Shown: piece after piece, positions 18,094 through 27,072 of the stretch
Position numbering within the stretch: position 1 is the first letter of the stretch
How the letters are laid out: the number at the start of each line of letters is the position of its first letter
Origin: Halobellus inordinatus
Lineage (GTDB): Archaea > Halobacteriota > Halobacteria > Halobacteriales > Haloferacaceae
Length of the DNA: 64,000 bases
Reading direction: 5' to 3'
NCBI RefSeq assembly: GCF_024464655.1
Contig: NZ_JANHAV010000002.1
Coordinates: 452,617 to 516,616 of the forward strand
Program-made: the position numbers and the translations under genes
Notes under the pieces: model-generated
Told to the model about the DNA's origin: nothing
What the model saw: only the letters and a program-made list of their open reading frames with translations
The model's database searches: none

Positions 18094-18813
18094 ATGAACA
18101 GAGCGGAGAAAGCGGCCCTCCAGTTGCAGGCGGTCGCCGTCCTTCGGATGCTGAAGGAGACCCGGACGTACGACGAACTCGCCGAACTCAGCGGACTCCC
18201 CGCCGGCGATCTCAATCGGTACGTCAACGGCCACGTCCTGCCGGGCGTCGAGCGCGCCCGCGAAGTCGTCGACGGGGTCGGCCGCGACGCCCTCGCGGCG
18301 GAACTCCGCGCGCGCGTCGAGTTCGACGACGAGGGCTACGTCGACAACTCCGGTATCGTCTTCGACCAGTCGTTTCTCGATCTCGTTGCTCCGGTCGCCG
18401 CCAACGCGCTCGGCTTCGAGCGCCCGGACGTCGTCCTGACGGCGGCGACCGACGGCATCACGCTCGGCGCGGCGATGGCAGGGTACTTCGACGCCCGCGT
18501 CGCCTACGCGAAGAAGTCCAAAGAGACGGCCGTCGAGGACTTCATCGAGTCCCGTCAGCGCCTCGCTTCGGGCATCGAACTGACCTACTACCTCCCCGGC
18601 CGCGCGATCTCCCGCGGCGAGAACGTCCTCATCGTCGACGACCTCATCCGCTCGGGCGAAACCCAGGAACTTCTCCTCGACATCGCGAAACAGGCGAATG
18701 CAGACGTTACGGGCGTTTTCGCGCTCATTTCCGTCGGTGAGGAAGGCATCGACCGCGCCCGGGAACTCACCGACGCACCCGTCGGTGCGCTCTCGACGTT
18801 CGACGCCGAGTGA
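18094..18813 (+). CDS. gfcR: PRTase-fold transcription regulator (GfcR)
   Basis: 239 residues. The N-terminal 60 form a helix-turn-helix (TYDELAELSGLPAGDLNRYVNG). The rest is a phosphoribosyltransferase fold related to PyrE, with LIVDDLIRSGETQELL in the PRPP-loop position. In Haloferax volcanii the orthologue GfcR activates glucose and fructose degradation genes. The degenerate PRPP loop suggests ligand sensing more than catalysis. The ATG at 18094 follows the TATA-like TTCATACTTA at leaderless distance. It adjoins pyrE by 144 bases, probably an ancient duplication. Confidence 0.85.
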   Translation: MNRAEKAALQLQAVAVLRMLKETRTYDELAELSGLPAGDLNRYVNGHVLPGVERAREVVDGVGRDALAAELRARVEFDDEGYVDNSGIVFDQSFLDLVAPVAANALGFERPDVVLTAATDGITLGAAMAGYFDARVAYAKKSKETAVEDFIESRQRLASGIELTYYLPGRAISRGENVLIVDDLIRSGETQELLLDIAKQANADVTGVFALISVGEEGIDRARELTDAPVGALSTFDAE

Positions 18814-18894
18814 TCGGCCGCTACGGGCCTCACTGTGCCCGGCGTCGATGAAAACCCTTATCGACCGTATCGGGGTTATGCTCACACGTGCATT

Positions 18895-20307
18895 ATGGGG
18901 CTCGCTGAAACACTCGGAAACTACTTCGATGTGCAAGAACACGGATCATCGGTCCGGACCGAACTCCTCGCCGGGCTGACGACGTTCCTGACGATGTCCT
19001 ACATCGTCGTTGTCAACCCCTCGATCCTGACCGACCAGCCGAACATTCCCGGTGCCGACGGGATCTCGATCGCCGGCATCCCGCCGGGCGAGATCCAGTC
19101 GATGCTCGCCGTCGTCACGATCCTCGCGGCGGCGACGGCGACGTTCGTGATGGCCTTCTACGCCAACCGACCGTTCGCGCAGGCGCCGGGCCTCGGCCTG
19201 AACGCGTTCTTCGCGTTCACCGTCGTCAGCGCGCTCGGAATTCCGTGGCAGACCGCACTCGCGGCCGTCGTCGTCGAAGGGATCATCTTCATCATCCTGA
19301 CGGCGATCGGCGCGCGCGAGTACGTGATCAAACTCTTCCCCGAACCCGTGAAGTTCGCCGTCGGGACGGGTATCGGGCTCTTCCTCGCGATCATCGGCCT
19401 GCAGGCGATGGGGATCGTCGTCGACGACACGGCGACGCTCGTCTCGATGGGATCGATCGCGTCGAACCCCGTCGCGATCGTCTCCGTGTTCGGCCTCTTT
19501 CTGACGTTCGCGCTCTACGCCCGCAACGTTCCCGGATCGATCATCATCGGAATCGCCCTCACGTCCGTCCTCGGGTGGCTGCTCACCGCGTTCGGCCCCA
19601 TCGCGGCTGACGCTGGCCTCGTCGCCGGCTCTACGTCCGTCTCCTACGACATCACTCCGCTGGCCGGCGCGTTCATCTCCGGCCTCAGCGACGTCGAGGC
19701 GTTCACCTTCGCGCTGGTCGTCTTCACCTTCTTCTTCGTCGACTTCTTCGACACCGCCGGCACGCTCGTCGGCGTCGGACAGGCCGGTAACTTCCTCGAC
19801 GAGGACGGTAATCTCCCCGACATCGACAAGCCGCTGATGGCCGACGCGATCGGCACCACGGTCGGCGGAATGCTCGGGACCTCGACCGTGACGACCTACA
19901 TCGAGTCCGCCTCGGGCGTCGAGGAGGGTGGCCGCACCGGCCTGACGGCGCTCACTGTCGCTGTACTGTTCCTCATCTCGCTCGCGCTCGTCCCGCTGGC
20001 GGCCGCGATTCCCCTGTATGCCTCCCACATCGCGCTCGTCGTGATCGGCGTCGTGATGCTCCGCAACGTCGTCGACATCGACTGGGACGACCTCACGCAG
20101 GCGATCCCCGCCGGGATGACGATCCTCGTGATGCCGTTCGCGTACTCGATCGCCTACGGTATCGCCGCCGGTATCGTCTCGTACCCGGTGATCAAGTTCG
20201 CAGCTGGCGAAGGCGACGACGTCCGTCTAGGCCACTGGGCGCTCGCGGGCGCGTTCGTCGTCTACTTCGTCGTCCGCACCGGCGGCATTCTCACCGCGCA
20301 GGTGTAA
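18895..20307 (+). CDS. NCS2-family nucleobase permease (AzgA-like)
   Basis: 470-residue transporter with 12 or more hydrophobic segments. The AzgA/adenine-guanine-hypoxanthine branch is indicated by TTFLTMSYIVVVNPSIL near the start, APGLGLNAFFAF, and VDFFDTAGTLVGVGQ with GTSTVTTYIESASGVEEGGRTG. It probably imports purine bases by proton or sodium symport. ATG 18895 was chosen over the longer frame since MGLAETLGNYFDV is the usual start. It follows gfcR closely, but the promoter-like region between them suggests separate control. Confidence 0.88.
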   Translation: MGLAETLGNYFDVQEHGSSVRTELLAGLTTFLTMSYIVVVNPSILTDQPNIPGADGISIAGIPPGEIQSMLAVVTILAAATATFVMAFYANRPFAQAPGLGLNAFFAFTVVSALGIPWQTALAAVVVEGIIFIILTAIGAREYVIKLFPEPVKFAVGTGIGLFLAIIGLQAMGIVVDDTATLVSMGSIASNPVAIVSVFGLFLTFALYARNVPGSIIIGIALTSVLGWLLTAFGPIAADAGLVAGSTSVSYDITPLAGAFISGLSDVEAFTFALVVFTFFFVDFFDTAGTLVGVGQAGNFLDEDGNLPDIDKPLMADAIGTTVGGMLGTSTVTTYIESASGVEEGGRTGLTALTVAVLFLISLALVPLAAAIPLYASHIALVVIGVVMLRNVVDIDWDDLTQAIPAGMTILVMPFAYSIAYGIAAGIVSYPVIKFAAGEGDDVRLGHWALAGAFVVYFVVRTGGILTAQV

Positions 20308-20327
20308 CCGACTGCTCGCTCGCGCTT

Positions 20328-20373
20328 TTCGCCTTCCGACTCACCCTCTATTTTCGCCTTCCGACTCACCCCC
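20328..20373. repeat. Short tandem repeat downstream of the permease
   Basis: About 20 bases (TTTTCGCCTTCCGACTCACC) occur twice, separated by a few bases, in the gap before the next gene. The T-rich starts suggest paired terminators for the permease transcript. Confidence 0.5.
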
Positions 20374-20454
20374 AGCTCCTCGCCGTCTGACTCTCACCCC
20401 CGCGACTGCCGTCGGACCGCAAGAGATTCATTATTCACTGTCGCAATCGAGTAC

Positions 20455-21849
20455 GTGACGCTCCCTCCGCGCTCCCGAGCGAACGCAGTGCGGCTCATCG
20501 CGCTGCTGCTCGTCGTCTCTCTCCTCGCACCGGCCGGTGTGTCGGCGCTGACGTACGACCCCTCGACAGACACGAGCCTCGAACCGGGCACGATCACGAG
20601 TCCCGCGAACGGATCGACCGTCATCAGCGTCCAGGGCTACACCTTCCAGGGCAATACGAATCCCAAAAAGCCCGCGCGACTCCTCTCGGTCGGCCCGCGC
20701 GGTGACCTCCAGTGGACCCACAACGACTCTGTCGGCGGGAGCGCGTGGTTCTTCGACGTCGACCCGCTGCCGAACGGGAACCTCCTGGTCTCCTCGCCGC
20801 GGGCCGGCGATACGGTCGTCTTCGAGTTGGACCCCGAGACGCAAGAACGTGTCTGGCAGGAGCGGTTCAATATGACCGACACCCACGACGTCGCGTATCT
20901 CGGCGACGACCGCATCGCGATCGCGAATATGCGCGAGTGGAACGCGTCCGCCAAGGTCAGCGACGACCGCATCGTCATCTACAACCGGTCGACCGACGAG
21001 TTCACCTGGGAGTGGTACTTCAAGAACCACTTCCCCGAGAGCACCGACGGCGGTTACAACGACGACTGGTCGCACGTCAACGATGTCGACCCCGTCGGTG
21101 AGGACCGCCTGCTGCTCTCGCCGCGGAACTTCGATCAGGCCATCGTCGTCGACATCGAATCTAAAGAGATCGTCGAGCGACTCGGCTCCGACGACGACTA
21201 CGACGTGATGCGCGAGCAGCACAACCCTGACTGGCTCCTGAGCGAGAACGGCACGCCGACGATCCTCGTCGCCGACAGCGGTAACAACCGGGTCGTCGAG
21301 TACGCGAAGGAAGACGGCGAGTGGGTCCGGACCTGGGAGGTCGGCACGGGATCGCTCACCTGGCCGCGCGATGCGGACCGACTCCCCAACGGAAACACGC
21401 TCGTCACGGACACGCTCAACCACCGCGTGATGGAACTCACGCCCACGGGCGAAGTCGTCTGGGAGTACTACGCCACGTGGGGCCCCTACGACGCCGAGCG
21501 CATCGGAACCGGCCCCGAGTCGTCGGGGCCGACGATCCGTGATCTGAACGCCAGCGGTTCCTACGACATCACCGGCAGTGCGAACCTCACCGCCGGCGGA
21601 AACGAGAGCGTCGGCTTCGCCGGGCGGATTCGCGCGACGTTCGCCGGCACGGCCCTCGAAGGGCCGATGAACGAGTTCGCGACGCGCTGGGCACACGTGA
21701 CGCCGTGGCTCCGCCCGGTCTGGATGTCCGGCTGGGACTTCGTCTGGGCGATCAGCGCGCTTCTCGTCGGCCTCGTGTGGGCCGGCGGGGAGTTGATCGC
21801 CGGCCGCCAACAGATCGTCGCCGGCATCCGGCGCCTCGCGGACCGATAG
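20455..21849 (+). CDS. Arylsulfotransferase-like beta-propeller protein, membrane-anchored
   Basis: 464 residues. A signal-type hydrophobic N-terminus (LIALLLVVSLLAPAGVSA) is followed by a six-bladed propeller-like body (repeated DVDPLPNGNLLV, DRLPNGNTLVTDTLNHRVMEL patterns) as in the arylsulfotransferase family. A C-terminal membrane span lies at about 425-445 (FVWAISALLVGLVWAGGEL). In bacteria such proteins move sulfate between phenols. In haloarchaea the substrate is unknown and the catalytic histidine cannot be assigned by eye. The start is a GTG at 20455, because no ATG gives the signal peptide. Confidence 0.75.
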   Translation: MTLPPRSRANAVRLIALLLVVSLLAPAGVSALTYDPSTDTSLEPGTITSPANGSTVISVQGYTFQGNTNPKKPARLLSVGPRGDLQWTHNDSVGGSAWFFDVDPLPNGNLLVSSPRAGDTVVFELDPETQERVWQERFNMTDTHDVAYLGDDRIAIANMREWNASAKVSDDRIVIYNRSTDEFTWEWYFKNHFPESTDGGYNDDWSHVNDVDPVGEDRLLLSPRNFDQAIVVDIESKEIVERLGSDDDYDVMREQHNPDWLLSENGTPTILVADSGNNRVVEYAKEDGEWVRTWEVGTGSLTWPRDADRLPNGNTLVTDTLNHRVMELTPTGEVVWEYYATWGPYDAERIGTGPESSGPTIRDLNASGSYDITGSANLTAGGNESVGFAGRIRATFAGTALEGPMNEFATRWAHVTPWLRPVWMSGWDFVWAISALLVGLVWAGGELIAGRQQIVAGIRRLADR

Positions 21850-21932
21850 CGACGCGATAACACGGTACGGGAGTGCGCCCGCCGCGCAGTCCACCACGTG
21901 ACTCTTTAGGTCGGATCGCGTACCGATCGTCG

Positions 21933-22190
21933 ATGTCTGATCTCGTCCTGTACGAAGTCGGGGGCTGTCCCTTCTGTATCAGAGTCAGGAACAAACTGGA
22001 GGAACTCGATCTGGAGTACGAATCGGTGATGGTGCCGCGATCGCACGCCAACCGGACGGAAGTGAAAGAGATCAGCGGGCAGACGGGCGTTCCCGTGCTC
22101 GTCGACGAGGAACACGACGTCCACGGGATGCCGGAAAGCACCGATATTATCGCCTACCTGGAAGAGACGTACGGCGACGGCGCGAACTGA
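21933..22190 (+). CDS. Glutaredoxin
   Basis: 85-residue thioredoxin-fold redox protein with the active site CPFC at residues 12-15, the cis-Pro motif GVPVLVD and a C-terminal GMPESTDIIAYLEE helix of the glutathione/glutaredoxin type. In haloarchaea such proteins work with gamma-glutamylcysteine rather than glutathione, which is family knowledge. The start ATG 21933 lies downstream of the TATA-like CTCTTTAGG. Its TGA stop codon is also the left flank of a 78-bp palindromic element. Confidence 0.9.
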   Translation: MSDLVLYEVGGCPFCIRVRNKLEELDLEYESVMVPRSHANRTEVKEISGQTGVPVLVDEEHDVHGMPESTDIIAYLEETYGDGAN

Positions 22191-22268
22191 TAGGGATTAT
22201 CGTCACTGTTCGGAGAGTCTCGCCGTATCGTCCGGCGAGAAATCTATGCGGACTTACGATAACCCCTA
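22191..22268. mobile_element. 78-bp palindromic MITE-like element, type 1 copy A
   Basis: Terminal inverted repeats TAGGGATTATCGT and ACGATAACCCCTA with an inner stem (TCTCGCCG with CGGCGAGA). It matches the reverse complement of 44731-44808 at 71 of 78 positions. It is flanked by TGA at 22188-22190 (the glutaredoxin stop codon) and TGA at 22269-22271, read as a 3-bp target duplication. It encodes no protein. Confidence 0.88.
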
Positions 22269-22376
22269 TGAGCGTCGGGACCCGTCGGCGGCGACGGCTC
22301 GTCGTATTCGTCCTCGGTTACGGTCGCGCACTGATACGACTCAGAACACAGTCGGAAACAGCGCCCGCCCCCGTCG

Positions 22377-23354
22377 CTACGCTTCGGTCGGCTCTTGTGA
22401 CCGCTCTCGGATGAGATCCCGGATGCGGTCGGGGTCGTCGATGTCCGCTAACTCCTCACAGCTGACGAGCGCCGTGCCTTCGACGGCGTCGCGCTTCGAG
22501 CGATCTTCGGTGAAGTAGACCGAACGGGTCTGTGTGACCTCGCCGAGCGAAGACATAATCCGGGCTCGCTTCTCTGCGCTCCGTGTGAAGGCTGAGTGCC
22601 CGGTAAGCATCGGCATAAAGTCCCGTCGGCGTTCGTCGTCCTCGCTGACTGCCTTGAACGGTGCGCGGGCGGTCGGGTGAACGGTGAAGCCGGCGCGCGT
22701 CAGAACGTGTACCACGTGCTCGTCGTCGGATTCTGGGTCGGGATCGTCGGGTGTCGGCTCGGCGTCGCGAACGTCTTCCGCACCCTCCATCACCTCGACG
22801 GGGCTGGAAAACGGCTGATCGAACATCTCCTCTAACCGGATCGCAACCTCGATGCTCGCGTTCATCCCGTCTTCGTACTTCGAGACGGTGCGGCGCGAGA
22901 CGCCGAGTTCCGTCGCCAACTGCCCGAGACTCCACCCGCGATCGCGGCGCTCGTCTGCCAGGAGGTCGCCGTCGATGTTGACGTAGAGGCCGCCCGGCGC
23001 GGCGTAGATGAGCGGCGGGACGCCCTCGATGAACAGTTCCATCGCCGTGTCGGGATTCAGGACCGGAACGCCGTGCCGGAAGTACACGACACCGGGCTTC
23101 AGATCCTCGTCGCGCGTTCGCAGTCCCACGACCATCGGGGTCGCGTTGAGATAGGTACCCAGCCGTCGCATCTCCTCACCGGTCGTTCCGTCGAACGCGT
23201 CGATGTTGCCTAGAATCTTCAGCAGCACCAGGTCCTCGCCTCGCCTCGCGGCGACGTCGAAGCTCTTCGGCCGGATCGCACAGCGCTCGCTGACGAGGAA
23301 TCCGGCGTCCTCGAGCATCGCTGTGACGTTTCCGACTAGCGCGGACCGAGACAT
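22377..23354 (-). CDS. HTH-type transcriptional regulator (archaeal MTH967-like family)
   Basis: 325 residues in three parts. The N-terminal domain (about 1-120, [23 protein letters not shown]) resembles a nuclease-like fold without an obvious active site. A XRE-type helix-turn-helix follows at about 130-190 ([23 protein letters not shown]). A C-terminal repeat of the first domain type ([23 protein letters not shown]) completes it. This is the widely conserved archaeal putative HTH regulator family; its targets are unknown. The start is ATG 23354. It is divergent from tiaS across 144 bases. Confidence 0.85.
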   Translation of the reverse strand: MSRSALVGNVTAMLEDAGFLVSERCAIRPKSFDVAARRGEDLVLLKILGNIDAFDGTTGEEMRRLGTYLNATPMVVGLRTRDEDLKPGVVYFRHGVPVLNPDTAMELFIEGVPPLIYAAPGGLYVNIDGDLLADERRDRGWSLGQLATELGVSRRTVSKYEDGMNASIEVAIRLEEMFDQPFSSPVEVMEGAEDVRDAEPTPDDPDPESDDEHVVHVLTRAGFTVHPTARAPFKAVSEDDERRRDFMPMLTGHSAFTRSAEKRARIMSSLGEVTQTRSVYFTEDRSKRDAVEGTALVSCEELADIDDPDRIRDLIRERSQEPTEA

Positions 23355-23498
23355 ACCCGGTTGTACGCGATTCAGCGCATATATGCGTTGTGCCGTCGAG
23401 GCCGCCTGCGTCCACCGGTTCTCCGGTTGTCGCTGCGACTGGGTCTCTCGAAGCCGTTAGCGAAAGCCGTTAGACGCCGCGCCGACTACGCCCCTCCG

Positions 23499-24776
23499 AT
23501 GACTATCGTCGGCCTCGACGACACCGACTCCCGCGAGCGCGGGATGTGCACGACGTACCTCGCCGCGCGACTCGCCGAGGCCGTCGTCGACGCCGGGGGC
23601 CGCGTCGACCGCAAACTGTTGATCCGGCTCAATCCGGCGGTCGAGCACAAGACCCGCGGAAACGCCGCGCTCGCGCTCCACGTCGATCTCGACCCCGAAC
23701 ACGCGCTCGATCTCGCTACCGCCGAACTCGAACCGCTTGCGGAGACTGCGGATCCGCGGACGAGCCCGGGCGTGGTCGTCGCCGACGACGATCCGAGCGA
23801 CGTTCCCGAGGCGGTGTCGACGTTCACGCGACGCGCAATCCGTGACTTTCTGGAGCCCGCCGACGCGCTTCGGGTCGCGGATGACGCCGGATACGTCCAC
23901 CGCGGCTGGGCGGGGGGCCGCGGCCGCATCGGCGCGCTCGCGGCCGTCGGAGCGTGGGCCGCACTCGAGGAGTGGACCTACGAGCACATCTCCTACCGCG
24001 CGTTCGACCGGTGTGGCACTCCCCGAGAAGTCAACACGGAGTCCGTCTTCGATGCTGCAGCGGAATTCTACCCGCAGGCGTGGGACACGGTCGACCGCGA
24101 GGAGGACGAACCGGTCTGCGTTCCGAACGCGCCCGGACCGATCCTCTATGGGATTCGCGGCGACGATCCCGACGCCGTCTGCGATCTCGCAGCCCGCATC
24201 GACAGTGAGTCCATCGAACGGTCGGCGACGTTTCTGACGAACCAAGGCACCGATGTCCATCTCCGCGAGGGGACGCTCGGTGAACTGCGCGACGGGCGCG
24301 CGTATCGCGTCGACGGGACCGTCGCCTCCGACCCGGAGACGCGTCGTGGGGGCCACGTGTTCTTCGACCTCGAAGCACGCGGCGACGCCGACGATTCGGT
24401 CGACTGCGTCGCGTTCGAACCCACGAAGCGGTTTCGGGACCGCGTGCGGGCGCTTCGCTCCGGTGACGAGGTCACCGTCTGCGGCGAGGTGAGCGACGGG
24501 ACGATCAAACTGGAGAAGTTCGCCGTCCGATCACTCCGGCGCACCGTGGAGACGACGCCGACGTGCGGCGAGTGCGGACGGTCGATGGAGAGCGCCGGCC
24601 GGAACCAGGGGTACCGGTGTCGCGACTGCGGTACCTCGCGGTCTGGTCCGGAAACCGTCTCGGTCGACCGCGACCTCGATGTCGGGTGGTACGAGGTCCC
24701 ACCCTGTGCCCGTCGACACATCGCTAAGCCGCTCGTTCGTGGCGGCTTCGACGCGCCGACGCACCCCGAGCGGTGA
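23499..24776 (+). CDS. tiaS: tRNA(Ile2) 2-agmatinylcytidine synthetase TiaS
   Basis: 425-residue enzyme that attaches agmatine to the wobble cytidine of tRNA-Ile2 so that it reads AUA. The N-terminal GLDDTDSRERGMCTTYLA is the signature. A phosphate-transfer domain, an OB fold (DGTVASDPETRRGGH) and a zinc ribbon (CGECGRSM, YRCRDCG) follow. pdaD at 2.7 kb would make its agmatine. The start ATG 23499 lies directly before MTIVGLDDTDS. The TGA stop is the left flank of another palindromic element. Confidence 0.95.
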   Translation: MTIVGLDDTDSRERGMCTTYLAARLAEAVVDAGGRVDRKLLIRLNPAVEHKTRGNAALALHVDLDPEHALDLATAELEPLAETADPRTSPGVVVADDDPSDVPEAVSTFTRRAIRDFLEPADALRVADDAGYVHRGWAGGRGRIGALAAVGAWAALEEWTYEHISYRAFDRCGTPREVNTESVFDAAAEFYPQAWDTVDREEDEPVCVPNAPGPILYGIRGDDPDAVCDLAARIDSESIERSATFLTNQGTDVHLREGTLGELRDGRAYRVDGTVASDPETRRGGHVFFDLEARGDADDSVDCVAFEPTKRFRDRVRALRSGDEVTVCGEVSDGTIKLEKFAVRSLRRTVETTPTCGECGRSMESAGRNQGYRCRDCGTSRSGPETVSVDRDLDVGWYEVPPCARRHIAKPLVRGGFDAPTHPER

Positions 24777-24855
24777 TACTGTCGGACAGCAGTTCGTGAA
24801 CTGTGTTGACACCCACGGGGTGCCGATAATTTTCACATCGTTGTGTCCGACAGTA
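24777..24855. mobile_element. 79-bp palindromic MITE-like element, type 3 copy D
   Basis: Terminal inverted repeats TACTGTCGGACA and TGTCCGACAGTA are perfect. Smaller hairpins lie inside (CAGTTCGTGAACTG; CACCCACGGGGTG). The flanks are TGA at 24774-24776 (the tiaS stop codon) and TGA at 24856-24858. The ends match the element at 60769-60843, but the interiors do not. Confidence 0.85.
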
Positions 24856-24868
24856 TGAACGGCTGGCG

Positions 24869-24952
24869 TATAGTAGCGTTTGCAAGTCTTCACGCACCGA
24901 ATTGCACGCAGTCGTGCGATTGGCTGTGTAATCAGTTGCAAACGCTACTATA
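24869..24952. mobile_element. 84-bp MITE-like element with 17-bp perfect inverted repeats
   Basis: TATAGTAGCGTTTGCAA (24869-24885) and TTGCAAACGCTACTATA (24936-24952) are exact reverse complements, with an inner GCACGCA/TGCGTGC-like hairpin. The outermost TA on each side could be a TA target duplication. I recall closely similar short elements in many haloarchaeal genomes. It lies 13 bases after the type 3 element D. Confidence 0.85.
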
Positions 24953-24974
24953 GCCAACGCCAACGTCACCTGCG

Positions 24975-25427
24975 CTACTCCTCGACGACGAGAATCTCCG
25001 TGTTCGCGCGGCGGTCCACGAACTGGCTCCCCGACGGCGGTTTCACGTCGACGACGAGCGTTCCCGTCTCCTGATTCGCCCGGGTGTCTGCTTCGAAGGT
25101 GACGGTCGCGACGCCGTCGGCATCTGAGCTGGCAGTCACCACGCTATCGATCTCGGCGCTGCCGTCTTTCACGATCACCGTCGCACCTTCGACCCCGTCG
25201 CCGTCGTCGTCGACGACGGTCAGCGAGAGTTCTTGCTCGCCCGGCTGGACGACGTCGGGTGAGGGTTTGACGTCGAGTTCGGAGACGGCGAGTCCCTGCA
25301 CGCCGGACAACATATTCAGCATCACGCTCATCGTCGCGACCCCCACGACGAGCGCGATGACGAGTCTGATCGGCAGTCCTTCGATCGCACGGTCGTCGTC
25401 GGCGAAGCGGCGGAGTTCGTCGAACAT
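24975..25427 (-). CDS. Pilin-like anchored protein with an Ig-type domain
   Basis: 150 residues. A short charged start (MFDELRRFADDDRAIEG) precedes one hydrophobic helix (LPIRLVIALVVGVATMSVML), an arrangement like archaeal type IV pilin signals. A beta-sandwich domain then resembles carboxypeptidase-regulatory or Big domains (VVDDDGDGVEGATVIVKDG; DGVATVTFEA). It is probably surface-exposed. A DUF7382-type name comes to mind, but I cannot confirm it. It is divergent from the HerA-like ATPase gene across about 75 bases with AT-rich promoters on both sides. Confidence 0.65.
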   Translation of the reverse strand: MFDELRRFADDDRAIEGLPIRLVIALVVGVATMSVMLNMLSGVQGLAVSELDVKPSPDVVQPGEQELSLTVVDDDGDGVEGATVIVKDGSAEIDSVVTASSDADGVATVTFEADTRANQETGTLVVDVKPPSGSQFVDRRANTEILVVEE

Positions 25428-25502
25428 ACCGGCCGTGGTCCCGTCTCAGTATATAAACAGTCGGCCGTGCGTTTATATCGCATCCCGAGGGCACTCTCGC
25501 TG

Positions 25503-26720
25503 ATGCACACCGAAGTTCTCGGTCGTAGAGACGAGTGCGGCCGAACGGCTCCCGACGGTCCCGCCGGCCGCCTCGGGTCCCACCGCGCCCGCGACGGTAG
25601 CCGCGGCGCACCCGTCGGGATCGATCTCGACCGGCCGCACGCCGCGCTCGTCGTCGGCAAGCGGGGTTACGGTAAGTCCTACACGCTCGGCGTCCTGGCG
25701 GAAGAAGCAGCCAGGGCGCGTGGTGTCGCCCCCGTCGTCGTCGACCCGATGGGCGTCTTTCGCGGCTTGGCCGACGACGCGACCGGGACGCCCGTCCCCG
25801 CTCGGATCGTCGACGAGCCGACGATCCGCGCAGACGCGATTCCGCCGGCGCGGTGGCCGGAACTCGTCGGGAGCGACCCCGACCAGCCGGTCGGCGCGCT
25901 CGTCTGGCACGCCGCGTCGACGGCCGCGACGCTCTCTGAGATGCGTGCTGTCGTCGACGCGGCCGACGCAACGGCAGACGTTCGCCGCGCGGCCGGCAAC
26001 CGTCTCCGGCGTGCCGATTCGTGGGGTGTCTTCGATCCCGCGGGACTCGACGCACACGCACTCGCCGGCGGCGAGGCGACGATTCTGGACTGTTCCGACC
26101 TCGACGACGCGCCTTCGAACGCGGTCGTCGCCGGCGTCGCAGCGGCGCTCTACGACGCCCGTCTCGGGCGTGGTGCTGCGGGTGTGGCGGGTGCCGAGCC
26201 GCCGACGGTCGAACGTCTCCCCTGGCTCTTCGTCGACGAAGCACACGTCTTCTTCGAGGGCGTCGCCGGTGCATCGCTCCGGGCGATCCTCACTCGCGGC
26301 CGCGCACCGGGCGTCTCGCTCGTCGCCGCGACACAGCGCCCGAGCGCGCTCCCGGCCGTCGCCGTCTCCCAGTCGGACCTCCGTATCGTCCATCGGTTGA
26401 CGGCCGGGCCGGACGTCCGCGCGCTCGCGGCCGCAGATCCTGCCTACGTCGACACGGACGTCACAGACGCGATGCCGACGGCTCCCGGGGAAGCGCTCGT
26501 CGTCGACGACACCGCGGAAGCGACTCGCACGGTCGCGGTCCGCGAACGCGACACGCCGCACGGCGGGGCGAGTCCGCGCGCGTCGGCGGTTGCAGCGGCG
26601 TCGCCCACATCGGCTGCCGCATCTCACGCCGACAGTGCGGAGGCGACCGACGTAGAACTGATTGACACGGAGACGGTCGACACAGACGCGACCGAAACCG
26701 ACGAGTACACGCGCGTGTGA
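25503..26720 (+). CDS. HerA/DUF87-type ATPase
   Basis: 405 residues. A RecA-like ATPase of the HerA/VirB4 superfamily with Walker A GKRGYGKSYT (52-61), VVVDPMGVFRGL after it, and Walker B WLFVDEAHVFFEG. The sensor segment ISRGRAPGVSLVAATQRPSALP is seen as LTRGRAPGVSLVAATQRPSALP. It lacks a neighbouring NurA, so it is probably not the canonical end-resection HerA. The final 60 residues are a low-complexity Ala/Ser/Thr/Glu tail. ATG 25503 lies shortly after a box reading GTTTATATCG. Function unknown; DNA or protein translocation is the family expectation. Confidence 0.8.
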   Translation: MHTEVLGRRDECGRTAPDGPAGRLGSHRARDGSRGAPVGIDLDRPHAALVVGKRGYGKSYTLGVLAEEAARARGVAPVVVDPMGVFRGLADDATGTPVPARIVDEPTIRADAIPPARWPELVGSDPDQPVGALVWHAASTAATLSEMRAVVDAADATADVRRAAGNRLRRADSWGVFDPAGLDAHALAGGEATILDCSDLDDAPSNAVVAGVAAALYDARLGRGAAGVAGAEPPTVERLPWLFVDEAHVFFEGVAGASLRAILTRGRAPGVSLVAATQRPSALPAVAVSQSDLRIVHRLTAGPDVRALAAADPAYVDTDVTDAMPTAPGEALVVDDTAEATRTVAVRERDTPHGGASPRASAVAAASPTSAAASHADSAEATDVELIDTETVDTDATETDEYTRV

Positions 26721-26730
26721 TCCACGCTCG

Positions 26731-27072
26731 ATGGCCGACAGGCTCGTCCCCGTGCTCGTCGCACTCGGCGGATTCCTCGGAGCGACGTCACGCTATCTCG
26801 TCGGCACGGCCGTGCCGGGGCCACGCGGGACATTCGTCGTGAACGTCCTCGGAAGTTTCGTCCTCGCGCTCTCGATCGGCGTCGTCCGTTCGAGTCGCCT
26901 CCGCTTCTTCCTCGCGACGGGATTGCTCTCCTCGTTCACGACGTACAGCACCTTCGCCGTCGAGACGACGTCGCTCGGCCCGACCTGGGGTCTCGCGAAC
27001 GTCGGGGCCAACTACGCGTTCGGCTTTCTCGCCGCACTCCTCGGACTCGCCGCAGGGAGGCGGTTCGCGTGA
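26731..27072 (+). CDS. crcB: Fluoride channel CrcB, first copy
   Basis: 113-residue small membrane protein with four hydrophobic helices. Fluc/CrcB motifs are present: GGFLGATSRYLVG, FVVNVLGSFVLA and the pore motif SFTTYSTFAVE. Such proteins export fluoride as dual-topology dimers; where two genes are paired, as here, they usually form a heterodimer. It lies 10 bases after the HerA-like gene. Its TGA overlaps the GTG of the second crcB. Confidence 0.92.
   Translation: MADRLVPVLVALGGFLGATSRYLVGTAVPGPRGTFVVNVLGSFVLALSIGVVRSSRLRFFLATGLLSSFTTYSTFAVETTSLGPTWGLANVGANYAFGFLAALLGLAAGRRFA

Noticed and set aside
22191..22268. Interpreting the palindromic elements purely as conserved terminators
   Set aside because: The same sequence occurs inverted at 44731-44808 between divergent genes, where no gene ends, and the TGA flanks are direct repeats. 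Mobility explains this better, although a terminator role after insertion is possible.
26600..26731. Fluoride riboswitch before the crcB pair
   Set aside because: The sequence is the coding end of the HerA-like gene, and no riboswitch fold is visible.
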